From contig NC_029516.1 of assembly GCF_001577835.2 (NCBI RefSeq), forward strand, positions 70,377,221-70,441,220: a stretch of DNA of 64,000 nt, in the 5' to 3' direction. This DNA is from Coturnix japonica. Its lineage: Eukaryota; Chordata; Aves; Galliformes; Phasianidae. The notes under the pieces were generated by a model, which was given only the letters and a program-made list of their open reading frames with translations, searched no databases and was not told the DNA's origin. A program made the translations under genes and the position numbers. Below, one piece after another: positions 33,120-44,400 of this stretch; position 1 is the stretch's first letter, and each line of letters starts with the position of its first letter.

Positions 33120-36100
33120 TCAGGCAAATTGAATAGCTCCTTTCTCACAGATCCAGGATTGCTTTGTTGAGCAGGAGTTACTGGCATAAATAATCTGTCC
33201 ATATAAGGAGGCACAGAAGGTGTGCTCACGTAATACAGTCCTAGAAAATTAAAAGATGGGAATTAATAATGTCCCTGTGATATTATGTGCTCTGTATTTG
33301 GATTTATAATCATACTGATTTGCCACTGAATTGTAGAGTTATTTCCCCCTTGGAGCTATTTTATTAGTGCCATTTGGGTCCAGAGCCAGTGACTGAGCTG
33401 TTGTTTGCTCCTCACTGTTGATAACCATATAGCAGATATCACAGAATCACAGAATGACCCGGGTTGGAAGGGACCTCAAGGATCATGTAGTTCCAACCCC
33501 CCTGCCTGGCAGGGCCACCAAACATACACCTTTACTAGATCAGGTTGCCCAGGGCCCTGTCCAACCTGGACGTATGATCATCACCATGCTCCTTCATCAT
33601 TGCACATGTGGCAAACACGGGAAAGTAAGAGTAACTGTAAGTTTACTGTGTTATTGGGGTCTGTAAGACAGAACCATACCGGTTATGAAGTCTTACCAGG
33701 CTTTGGCTTCTCCTGAAAGAGCTGTTCCATCCTCCCAGAACCAGCCATTCCTTTCAGATATGTATGATAATCCAACCCAATAGAACTGTGAATCATATGG
33801 CAGAGAGACCTGTAGCAATGGGAAAATCATCACAATGATACTTCAAAAATAAGACTCAAATTCCTATATCTTCCAGCTGTGAAGTTTCTGCAACCAAATT
33901 GCAATTGCTCATACATATGAGTAATCTGTTGCCTATTCTTGTTCTCCATGATACAATGCTGGCTGCTCTGACTATAGGATCATTCAAATATCTTTATTTA
34001 TTGAACTGTATAAAGTATAAATGGTTTCCTCCAGAAACCATTGCTTAGTAGCATGCTTAGGGACTCATCCAAAATCAAAAATCTAGAACTAGATTAACTT
34101 GGCCTAGTTTTAGTCAGGGTCCAGTGGTACATACCAAACATGGAAGATAAAACAAACACCCAGACATCCATCATCAAACTACACATGGATTAATATAGTA
34201 TACCAAAATCATCTCTTGAATAGTCATTCAAGGTGTGGTGGTCAGGTATTGCCCAGCAATGTGGACAAGGATTCTGAACAAGAACTCAGGATCATAGAAT
34301 CATAGAAAGTTTGAAGTTGAGAAGAAAATTTTACATAGAAACTTCAAGTTGAAAAGATCTTTAAGATCATCAAACCAACCATCATCTAACCCTATGAAGT
34401 TCATCAGTAAACTGTGTCCCTAAGTACCTCATGTACATACCCCTTAAATATCTCCACGTATAGGGAGGGAAGAAATTTCTCCTCCCTGGGCAATGCCTAA
34501 CCAGCCTTTCCATGAAGAAGTTCTTCTGAACAGCTGATCTAAACCTCTCCTGGTGCAACTTTAGGCTGTTGCATCACATCTTATCACTTTGGCACTGGAG
34601 AAAAGAGACCAACATTCTCCTTCATGCAACCTCCTTTCAAGAAGTTTTAAGAGAGTGAAGAGGTCTTCCCTTATCCTCCTCTTCTCTAGGCTCCCCGTAA
34701 TTCTTGATTTTGAGACCCTTTGCCAGATTCACTGCTCTTCAGTCATAATAGCTTGTGAAAAAGAGCTACCTAGATGAGTGAGTATAGAAAGGGAAAATAT
34801 GCTTCTGCCAGTAAACTACTGATTTTTCAATAGTCAAGAAAAATGACAAAATTAAGAAGATTATTTAAAACTATTAATTCCTCAACCCTTATTCAGTCAT
34901 AATAAAATCCTCTGCTGTCTAGCTTTTGTGCTGTCATTAATGCCAGTCTATGAAGGGTTTAATGCAATGACAGAACCCAAAATTTTATACAACAAATGAC
35001 AGCATGGTATATTGGCCACTCTACATCAACTGTAGATATAGGTTTGATGCTAGGAGTTCTCAGTAAGAAAACTTGTGGAAAGCGATAATAGAAATATATG
35101 CTTTGCGTGCCAGGCATCCTGACCATGCTGACAATATGCAATCTATTGTTTCTGTGAAAATCTAGGGATAAGCTAACTAAGGTATTTCATAAATTGTGTG
35201 TTATTCTTGATGACACAATTTAGAAAGTGTTACAAGTCATGAAAATCCTGTAATTTTCAGGAAGACCGCTTGACACAGAGAAAACAAATTAAGGCCCTGT
35301 AAATGAGCAAACTATTTTCTCACTGCCACATTTCTTGAAGTTAAAACACATGTGACATAAAGGAAGCATGAAATTAAGACTGTACCATCTTTACTTTGTC
35401 TTTCAGCACAAGAAGAGTGGAGTTTCTTGTTGAACAGAACTCCTGGCTTTCTTTCCACGTTTTCTTCTGCTTTGAAACATAGAAGCAGCTGCCAACTTCA
35501 CTGCTTTTCCAACTTGCTGGACAGAGAGCACATTCTGTTTCTAAAAATCAGAGAGAGAGTACTTGCAGATTTGCAAGTAACACTGGGGCTTTAACTGCAG
35601 GCTTGACCGAGGAAAGAAGATTAAGGGTAGTTATGAACCAGCTGAGATATCTGGAGGCCTGTGAGAGACAAGTTCTCTTATGTTAGTTTGTACATGTCCA
35701 CATCTCAAATACCACCACACTTAAAAGCAGAAAGTAGGTGAACAGGTTATTTTCCCCACGGTTTTACAGCCTCTCAGTCAATGGGCTCTGAAAGTGAATG
35801 ATTCAGGCTTATTTACATAGCAACTACATTTACCATTCTTTGCCATCCTTTCAAAACACAGTGCTTCCCTCATGGCCTGCAGCTTCTTTCCTTCTTCAGG
35901 ATCCTTGTATTCCTGAAAATCTGAAGAGAATGAAAATTCTTATCAGCTTTTTCTTGAAAGATAATTTTAAGTTGTAGCTTTTGGCATTCTTACAATTTTT
36001 GTCTGGTTTATTTGCGTATTCAGCCTGCATGTTGTCTGCATTTCATTTTTTTTTTTCAAAGGAGTGGAGTGAAGGAGATTTTCAGCCAAATGTGAATTAA

Positions 36101-39100
36101 TTGCAAATGGATTTGATAGGTGTCGACAGCTACTCAAAGGACATTTACAAAAAGGGAGCAAAATTGCCCTGGAGAGCACAAAGTAATATGACAGTGGGCA
36201 ACTATAACAAATTAAGACTTGAGATATTCATGTTAGTCACTAGAAGACTTGAGATATTCATACTGGTCACCAACAAGGCTTTTCATCAAGGTTCGGCACT
36301 GAAAAAGGAAATGGTGGCAGCTCCACCCTTGGAGAATTTGAAAAGTGACCTAAACAAAGGTATAAATGATTTTATTCATTCATATTCGTATTCATAACCA
36401 TATTCATATTCATTCATATGGTTCAGCTTGGGACGTGCTGGAGGGTAAACTAGAAACTCACAGAAGTGTTTCTGAGCAGACAGTCATGAACTACATTTAG
36501 TGTTTGTCCTGGGCACTTGCAAAAGAATCCCTCACGCTGAAAAGAAGCTTGAACTCTCACTTTGCTTTCATTTGTACTGTAGCATCACCTTCAACTGATA
36601 AATTGAAATGCTTATACTGTAATCAAGACTGTCATCCCTGCAGGAAACGTGCAATTTGAGAAAGTAGGAACGGTAAGTGAAAAACTGCAGTAATGGTCAC
36701 TGTGGTGCACTGTGCAGCCAAGGAGATGAATTTAAATTACAAAAACTAAGCATTTGAGGAAGGATTCAGACCTTCACTCCTCAGTTACTCCTTTAAGTGC
36801 TGTGGAAGTTTTGTTGCACCTGGAAGCTTTTCTGTCAGTCAGTGTGGGATGGGGTGGAGGTGGTGAATACAGACCAAAGTCATTCCAAGTGATATGTGCA
36901 GATGCACAATGGAGCAGGGAATTTTCCATTCTTGTTATATTATTTCCACAGGTGTTTGGAGGGATGGTCAGCATAAAGAGACAAAGTAGCTGCACTGCTG
37001 GAAGTAAATCATTGCCACAGCAATACCTCAGGACACCACAGTACTTACACAGGGACAGTAAGACCACCAGACCTGTGAGAAGCACCAGGCTCAAAATGAA
37101 GAAGGCTAAGGTTGCTGGTTGCCTTATGGCAGATGAGGCAGAGACTCCTGGAACAAACAAGAAAAGAATTCAGCAACAAAAAGGCCTCCTCACCACACAG
37201 TGGTGTTACCTGCTCTATGGCATCACCACCTTATCTTTTCCATAGAGCTTCTCTTTTACTTACTACAAAGTTTCTGTTATCACTGTCCTCAATTTCTAGG
37301 AGTTTTTTGTTTATGTGTTTTGTTTTTGTTTCTAGAAATATCAGTATATCCACTGACAATTTGTATTAACTGCGGCTTATGTGTTTCTAAACAAAATCTC
37401 TTCTTAGAAGGTAGGTAAGTAAATTAAGTTCAGAAATTTCCACAGTTTTAGAAATAATAAAACAAATAAGATTTCATCACAAAGGAAAAATGTTACTGTC
37501 TAGTTTGAGATAAAAAACTCTAGGCACTCTGATTGGGATTTCAAAATGCTTGCAATGTTTCAGCATTAAACTGTGCATCCTTCTGCAGGCTCTTTTTCTA
37601 AATATCCATTGGAGTTCAGTGCCCCATCAGGAATACAGTCCTCCAGAAATTTAATGCTGGCTATAATCTCATTAAAATATTTTCATATATAATTATTTTG
37701 TGAAGTAGTGATCTACAGTTCTCTATTCTATTTTTCCAAGTCCAATCCACACTCTATAGGTTACATATGCCAAGTACTATTATTTGAGTCCAGTGCATCC
37801 AAGGAACAAGTTTTTTATAAGGTGAGAAGAATTAGCCTCCAGAGGTGTCCAGATATTACCTGGACTAGGTAGCTGAATCTTACATAACCACAGTTGAGAA
37901 AGATGATTCTAACCTTTGCTGGTTAAGGCCATTCCAAAAGTCTGCACAAGACAACACTGCAGGTAGTGACTGGTGTGCTGGAGGGCAGAGGTGCATTTTT
38001 AAAGCAGGAATGAGCTGTAAGCATAGCAGAAGTAGTTGAAAAGCTTCACAGGTGGAGCCGCACTCTTTTCAGAGGCACAGAAAAGGGTATAATGCAGCAG
38101 TCAAAATTTGCATCAGAGGAACTTCTGATTAGATTAGGACTTCCCTTCCACACTGGAATAAGTGCACACAGACTGTGAGGTCTCCATGCCTGGAGGTTTC
38201 CAAAATTCAAGCAGGCTGAGCAACTTAAGCAGTCTTCAAGCTAGCTAGCTAGCTCGCTAGCTAGCCCTTTCTAGATGGAGATTGGGAAATACTAACTATG
38301 GTGATTACTCTTAACTTAATTGGTACATAAGTCTATCTACATGTCCTTTATGTCCAAAAAGAGGTCATTCAAGTTTTCTGAGCCTGCCACCATGTTTCCT
38401 TCTGGGAAACTCTGCCTTTAGACCAGACTACCTAATATTTATCCCTGCTTTCCTGGCTTTTGCTTGCCAACAGCTTATCCATCCCCTTCATTTTCAGAAA
38501 ATAGTCTTGAATCTATTCCAAACAGCACCAGAGTTACATTAGTTTATTCTATGACTATTATGTTCGAAATATGATTAGCATCAGTGATACTTCTTTCACA
38601 CAAAAGCCTGTTCCTTAAGTTCCAACTTTATTCAAGTTGCCTTCTTATGGACTCAGGCATTTCACAGGCACAATACACTAACTTATTTAACATTTGGTCT
38701 CCTTATAGACAAACTTCGAACTACTTCATTTAGCACTCATTTTCCTTACAGAAAAACTTTGAACAAATAAAAACACTCTCTCATATAAGCTTGCATTCAT
38801 ACTATGACTGAAAAGCAGGGCAGCTTTCTACTCCCACTGGCTGAGCAAACTCCTTTAATTTCCAGAGACTGCCTTCCACTCTTGTAGTACCCTGCTGTAC
38901 CAAATGAGTCTTACCGAAGCAATAAAACCTATATAAAGGCAGAATTTGTCTTCTTTCACATAAATAGAACAAAATAATTGGTATAAATAACAGACCTCAA
39001 AGTCTTCATGCATCACACAAGACTGCTTTTTTTGATGAAAATTTATATAAGAATTTATATAAGAATATACCATAAAGTTTTGAAGGATCCTATAGCAATC

Positions 39101-39294
39101 AAGATGAACATGCTAATTCATGTAACATCCCTATTTAGACAGATAACTCATTTCCATATTTACTTACTGTCTACTGTAACACATTTGGCTGGAGTACTTA
39201 ATGTAGGACATTTGTTATTGCTTGAGTATCCATCAGTAATAACTGAAGCTGGGAGTCGTAAATTTAATGTGGTGTAGCCTTCCTCATCCTCCAT
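33120..39294 (-). CDS. CLEC1B: C-type lectin-like receptor with hemITAM tail (CLEC-2-like)
   Basis: Type II membrane receptor of the NK-complex family. Exons 39168-39294, 37049-37147, 35834-35920, 35386-35540, 33697-33809 and 33120-33240 join in phase to 233 aa (human CLEC-2: 229). The cytoplasmic tail starts MEDEEGYTTLNL; Tyr7 in an acidic YxxL is a hemITAM, which recruits SYK in CLEC-2 and Dectin-1. Membrane span about 54-75 has no charged residue. A short stalk is followed by the lectin domain, about 108-227: CxLC, CFYVS, W133, C140, the WVGL core (167-170), WFWEDG, C203, C217 and WIC225. Cys108, 111, 123, 140, 203, 217 and 225 fit the fold, with one spare Cys for dimers. No EPN/WND calcium motif. 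Sequons at N104 and N144. I recall the chicken gene once being called CD94/NKG2-like and later a thrombocyte CLEC-2 homologue; that identity is unchecked here. Confidence 0.9.
33436..33575 (-). mobile_element. CR1 LINE 3' end, well preserved
   Basis: In the last intron of the lectin gene. Antisense 3' UTR 'cacagaatcacagaatgacccgggttggaagggacctcaaggatcatgtagttccaacc' in order, then 'tagatcaggttgcccagggcc'. About 140 bp. Confidence 0.93.
34290..34745 (-). mobile_element. CR1 LINE 3' part
   Basis: In lectin intron 4. Antisense CR1 from 'gatcatagaatcatagaaag' through 'gaaaagatctttaagatcatc', 'ctgggcaatgcctaaccag' and 'agaagttcttctgaacagc' to the ORF2 end. It contains an internal near-duplication of the first 60 bases or so ('agaaagtttgaagttga' / 'agaaacttcaagttgaaaag'). 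Confidence 0.85.
36214..36273. repeat. 30-bp tandem duplication
   Basis: Two copies of a 30-bp unit beginning AAGACTTGAGATATTCAT, differing at a few positions, inside lectin intron 2. Confidence 0.9.
36372..36420. repeat. (TTCATA)n imperfect repeat
   Basis: Degenerate repeats of ATTCAT/ATTCATAT over about 50 bp in lectin intron 2. Confidence 0.85.
38150..38240 (+). mobile_element. Diverged CR1 LINE 3' remnant
   Basis: 'ggtctccatgcctggaggtttccaaaattc' and 'aggctgagcaactta' follow the CR1 ORF2-end/3' UTR wording, in lectin intron 1. Old copy with no tail. Confidence 0.45.
38239..38265. repeat. (AGCT)n self-complementary run
   Basis: AGCT/CTAG tetranucleotide run with one interruption. It is fully self-complementary and could form a cruciform. 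Confidence 0.95.
39041..39064. repeat. 12-bp tandem duplication
   Basis: ATTTATATAAGA occurs twice in succession, about 100 bp downstream of the first lectin coding exon. Confidence 0.85.
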
Positions 39295-39299
39295 CTTAA

Positions 39300-40317
39300 G
39301 CTTTTCACGCTTCTTTCCAGCAACAGCAGTACATGGGAGATGGGGAACACTGCAGGAAGACAGATGGGGCAGTGGGAGTGGTTTATATATCAGCCTTTCC
39401 AGAGAAACCACAAAGGAAGCTGGCTCTGTTCTGATTACTGTGCCATGATAGAAGTATGTTAAGAAGAAAAAATTCTCTATCAAGGATGGGTAATTTCTTA
39501 AACATGAGGGCCAGGAGTTTTAGTTCTTGGTTGGAGCCTAGAACAGCTTCACCTGACTACCCAAACATTAGGGTTTTCTACCTCTTTAAGTTATGTTTCA
39601 AAACAGTTGCTCTTTTGAGTTAAGCTATGAGAATTATCTATGTAAACCACAGGGCATTAATACAACACAAGAGCTACATTTGAGAGCAACAGGTTGCATT
39701 TCTGTATACTATTATTAAAGAAATGAAAAATGAAAAAAAAATTGCACACTTTCACTTAAATAAATACTACTATCACAGTCAAGCCATGCTCTTTTAGATA
39801 CCTCCTGCAGTTTTAGACTGTTTAGGAAGATCCAAAGAGAGGAAAATGCTGACCTGTCTGTGTCAGGAAAAATAATAAAATTGGATCTAGAGGGCAAGCA
39901 ACAAGTGGAGATTTGTGAAGATTATCCTGATTTATCAAGAAAGGTTGTCAGGATACTCCAGGTAGCCTGGCACTAACTTCTGAGTGATTATGATAGATGT
40001 CATTTGTTCTTTTATGTCATTATAGGCTGTGATCAGGCCAGCAGAAGGGCTACCTCTCTGATGCTACACTGCACACAGGAGTCACAGAGCAGAAATGACT
40101 TATTCATCCTCACTCTCCATCTCTAACACTATGCAGTACCTTCCTCCACTTCTGGTCTCTAGTCCTTCAGCATCCAGAAGTAACTGCAGATAGGGACGTA
40201 GATTTGTAATTGCTTGGTCTTCATAAAGAATTTCTAAAAGAAGAAGCCACTGACAGGACAACCGCAGCGAGGAATCTTAAAACAGTGGCACCTGCAAAAG
40301 AAAAAAAGAGAGGCGGA
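39300..40317. other. Upstream flank of the lectin gene up to the gap
   Basis: The 5' UTR and promoter of the lectin gene should lie here. I see no CpG island and no clear TATA box at a supported position. No other lectin exon is recognised. Confidence 0.4.
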
Positions 40318-40340
40318 GGGGAGTGGGATGCCCACTCCCC
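40318..40340. repeat. Perfect GC-rich hairpin beside the gap
   Basis: GGGGAGTGGG, a 3-base loop ATG, and CCCACTCCCC: a perfect 10-bp stem 39 bases before the N run. Confidence 0.95.
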
Positions 40341-40379
40341 TGGGGATGCCCTCCGGCTGCAGAGGGGACCCCGTGCGTG

Positions 40380-40479
40380 NNNNNNNNNNNNNNNNNNNNN
40401 NNNNNNNNNNNNNNNNNNNNNNNNNNNNNNNNNNNNNNNNNNNNNNNNNNNNNNNNNNNNNNNNNNNNNNNNNNNNNNN
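40380..40479. other. Assembly gap of exactly 100 N
   Basis: One hundred N, the usual placeholder for a gap of unknown size. It separates the lectin/TMEM52B/GABARAPL1 block from the HSD3B/HAO2 block, and open frames reading across it are meaningless. Confidence 1.
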
Positions 40480-41472
40480 CGCTACAGGCCTGGGGCAGTG
40501 GCTGGAAGACCATGTAGAGGGTTAAAGGTTACACAATGTCTACAGAAGATTTTGTGGTCTTGATTACACTCTATTTGGGCAGAGGGAAGGTATCACTATA
40601 CCACGCTACAACTCTGAACATTGCTCCAAGGCTAAATACAAATAGAATTTTCCATTTGAGCATCTCCAAGGCAATCCAAATGGTTCAGGATAAAGACTGA
40701 TTTGGCCAGTTCAGGTATTGATATAGTCTATAGAACTTGCAAGGGAAAGTGTGTGTGCAGGATGCCCCACCATACAAACCATAAGAGGGGTATTGCCAGT
40801 GACAAAGGCTGCCCTGCAATATTTTTCTCCTTCCCATCATATTGCAGCTATAGTTCTTCCAGGCTGCTATCAAGTTTGATAAATCTTAACTAGGAAAATG
40901 AGAAGGGATGAAGAGCAGACATAATTTGATTCCTTTCTCTCTACACAACTGCTCTAATTAAAGATAATGTTGCACTGAACAACTGTGATGGTGGCTTACC
41001 CTGTACCCTGCCCATGTTTCCTCTCAGGTTGTACTGTCAGTACTACAGAAAGCTGGATGATGCTTTTGAAAAAGCAAGCAAGACTTGTAACTGCTTTTGC
41101 TATCAAGTGGCTTCTGCCTGCTGTGTAATGCTGACTGAGATGGGTATAGCTTAACAATACATGCTTGCAAATTGTAGTAATCATTCTAGGGCAAGTCGTG
41201 CCTTTATTACTTTACAAAGCCTTAAAGAATGTATGGAGTCAAAAGAAGGGCTGAGTGCGTCAACGTCTTCATGCTGCCCAAGTGTAGGACTATACAATAA
41301 CATTACCCTGATCAGACTGTTCTTGACAAACAAATGGACATTTCACCTTTATTTATTTTGGTTCTGGGAACGATTGAAGGTAACACTGGGTAGTTATCTG
41401 CTGTTGTTGTTTACCCAGCTGCCCTCTGCCTTGTGGCCCTCGGTGAGTGCAGGCCTCAGCTCTTCTTAGAAC
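40480..41472. other. 3' flank of HSD3B with polyadenylation signals
   Basis: On the minus strand, AATAAA lies at 41348-41353 (about 120 bp after the HSD3B stop) and again at 41203-41208. The HSD3B 3' UTR therefore probably ends within 41180-41335. Nothing else is recognised. Confidence 0.55.
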
Positions 41473-44400
41473 TTAGGCTTTCTTGCTTTTTAAGTACTCC
41501 TTCCTCTGTGGGACTATGGAGGCAATCCACTGGCTGGTATACCTCTTTGCCTCTTCCCACGTGTAACGGGGCACGTAGCCAAAATCCTTTTGGGCCTTTC
41601 TGTAGGAGAAAGTGAAGGGGGTGTTCAGCAGAGTGACCAGGTGTCGGTTGGTTGAAGGGATGTACCTGACAAAGGGCCTGAGCATGAAGCTCACAATCTC
41701 CAGCAGCATTGAGAAGTAATATAGCATTGTCAGAGGCATGGGGAGCCAAGGCTCAATTCCAAAGCCCAGCTCCTTGGTCAGCTCATAATTCAGATCTGCG
41801 TAGCTCATGTGAGGAGTGTCATCTGAGATGTAGTAGAACTGCCCCCTGATATGTCTGGCTTTCTGTGGGACCTGCAAAGCTTTGGCTACCTGCACGTGTG
41901 CCCAGGCAATGTTCCCCACGTACACAGGGTTTACTAAAGCCTCCTTCCTGGAGAAGCGCAGGTAGACATTTTTATTCAGCAGGCACTTATCCAAATGACC
42001 TTGAAGAAACCGGCATCCTTCTCCAAAAATGTACATGGATCTCAGGGCACAGGTCACAAGCGCGCCTCCATCCTTCAACATCTGGCCATCTGCCTTCAGC
42101 ACAGATTCCTCTGCCAGCCTCTTGCTTAGAGCATAAGGAAATTTCGATGTACTCTCGTAAGGTGTATCTTCATCGCCATTGAAAATTGGGTCACCCCTGC
42201 AGTTTGGGCCCGCCACCTCTATGGTGCTGGTGTATATGAAGTGCTGAACGTTACAACGAGCACATGCCTCCAGCAGCATCTGAGTACCTTCAAAAGAGAA
42301 ACGTGCAAGTTAGGTGGCATGTAGCTGAGTTAACTAAAAAAGGATCCAGCCTAGATCTTCCCAGGTCAAGAAAGGTGGGTCTTTTATGATATCCTATCAC
42401 AATGCTTATCTCAAGGGTAGGAGAAGTAAGCTGGCCAGTTCAAGGCCTTGCGAGTAGATAGGAGGATTAAAATAGGAAACCCCCATTCAGTGTGGTAAGA
42501 AATAAGTATTTTAGTAATTTGCTTAAATTGCAAATTGATTCTTTTTTTCTTCTGAGATTTGAGGCAGAAATCACCGTATATGTTGTGCATGGTGTAATGA
42601 GGGACATTATATATGAAAAAGTGTCTTTGAAAGAGAAGATACAGCTCAGAGGCATCTGAAGATCTTTGGAAATGAAACATTAAATCAAAATCAGAAAGGT
42701 ATTGGTAAAAACCTGGAGGACAAAATCCAGTTTTGGTACATAAGTACATTAACAAACCTTAGTCTATCAGAACAACATCCAAAGGCAGCACAAAGCACTG
42801 CTAAGGAAAATAGAATGATAAAAGTGGTTCAAAGAAGTGAGAAATGTTTGCAGCAAAATACAGCCCCATTAATGATTAAGGGATGAGAAGAATTATTGAA
42901 TTCAAACTTGAGCAAGAAAATAAGAGATGCTGAAACAAATGCAGTGTGAATCTGGATGAGGCTGTATGAAAAACCAAAGCAGTACAAGGGAAGAAAAGTT
43001 ACACAGCCAGGAATGTGAAAAGTGAAAAGCTGTGAAGAGCTGGATAAAACCAAATGGAGAGCGAGTTTAACAAAACTAACATCACATTATCATGGCGGTC
43101 GCTGTCCTTTTGGGGTCAATTTCACCCAACTAAAATGTGCTTTATTTGAAAATAAAAGTTGTATGGTAAAAAAATGAGAAAGTTCTTACAGTAACGAGAC
43201 GCCTTCCCTGTATCCTCACCTAGAAGCTGAAGCACCAGTATGCACAGAAGGCAGGCAGTGCCCATACACAGCACAGAAGGTTTGTAGCTCAGAGGGATGA
43301 GGGTGAAATAGGGGCCTGAGAAAGGTGTTTTGCCCTCTCACCTGTCACATTGACTTCCCAAAGCACCTGCTTCTCCACAAGGCCAAGTGTGTCGATGATG
43401 GATGCTGTATGGATGACGAGCGAGACCCCCTGGCAGGCACGGTGCAGGAACTCCACATCTCGGATGTCCCCTTCCAGGATCTTCACCTCAGTCTTGCCCT
43501 GGAACTCTGCAGAGGGAACAGAAAACAAAGCAAAGTCCTTCCAGGGATCCTAATATGGGTGCTGGAAGAAATGATGGAAGGCTGTGTGCTTGCTGAAGCT
43601 GGCAAAACAGAAGGCATTTTCCAATGGCTGTAATGTCAGGTGCTAGCTGCAGAGCTACAAGGTCTATGTTGCATCGCATACCATACTTTCAGAGACATAT
43701 TCAATGTAATTCCTTCTTTAAAAAACAAAGAAAGAAATAGAGAAATAACATCAAGAAATCCTTCCTACTGCCATCAGGGACCTTCAGGTATGAGACTAGT
43801 CTATTTTAAATTTCACAAGGGGAGCAGTTCTAGCTATATATGTTCTAGAGGCTGCCTTCTTATTGAAGTATCTTATTGAAGTCCTCTCCTTGCTGTGGAT
43901 GCACTAGAGGGCTCCATAGGCACAGGCAGGTGCTTTGTCTTCTTCCAGCTTCAGTGAACATAAATAAGGCAAGGACTTGATTAATTTCACAGCTTTTAAC
44001 CTCAGCCATGACTAAAATGGTGTATATGCTACTGTTTTGTCATTCCCAAGCAGGCAGGATTTCACACCATATCTTTAATGGAGAAACACTGACAGACACA
44101 GCTGCTAAGTCATGAAACTGAGTGTGAGATACTATTTACAGTGGTTTTCTCTCTTCATCTCGTAATCTGACAGGATTTAATCCTGCCTTAGTTTAACAAT
44201 TGTTCTGACACAAGTCTGAGGGCCTAATTTTTTTCTTTACAACCTCTTCATCTGAAATATGGAACAAGAGCCTAATTGCTCAACATTTCCAAAAGTTCAG
44301 TAAATCTAAAGCTGTTGTTCTCCCACCATGATCACTGCCATGTGCTGTTCTGTGCTCTTTTATTTTACAGAGTGCACTTATTTCCCAGGGCTCTGTTTTC

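Noticed and set aside
33120-39294. Assignment of the lectin gene to CD94/NKG2 (KLRD1/KLRC)
   Set aside because: The hemITAM tail, the lack of a charged residue in the membrane span and the position on the TMEM52B side fit CLEC-2 better. A phylogeny is needed to settle it.
40210-40563. Open frames reading through the N run
   Set aside because: Translation across unknown bases has no meaning, and the flanks show no conserved protein.
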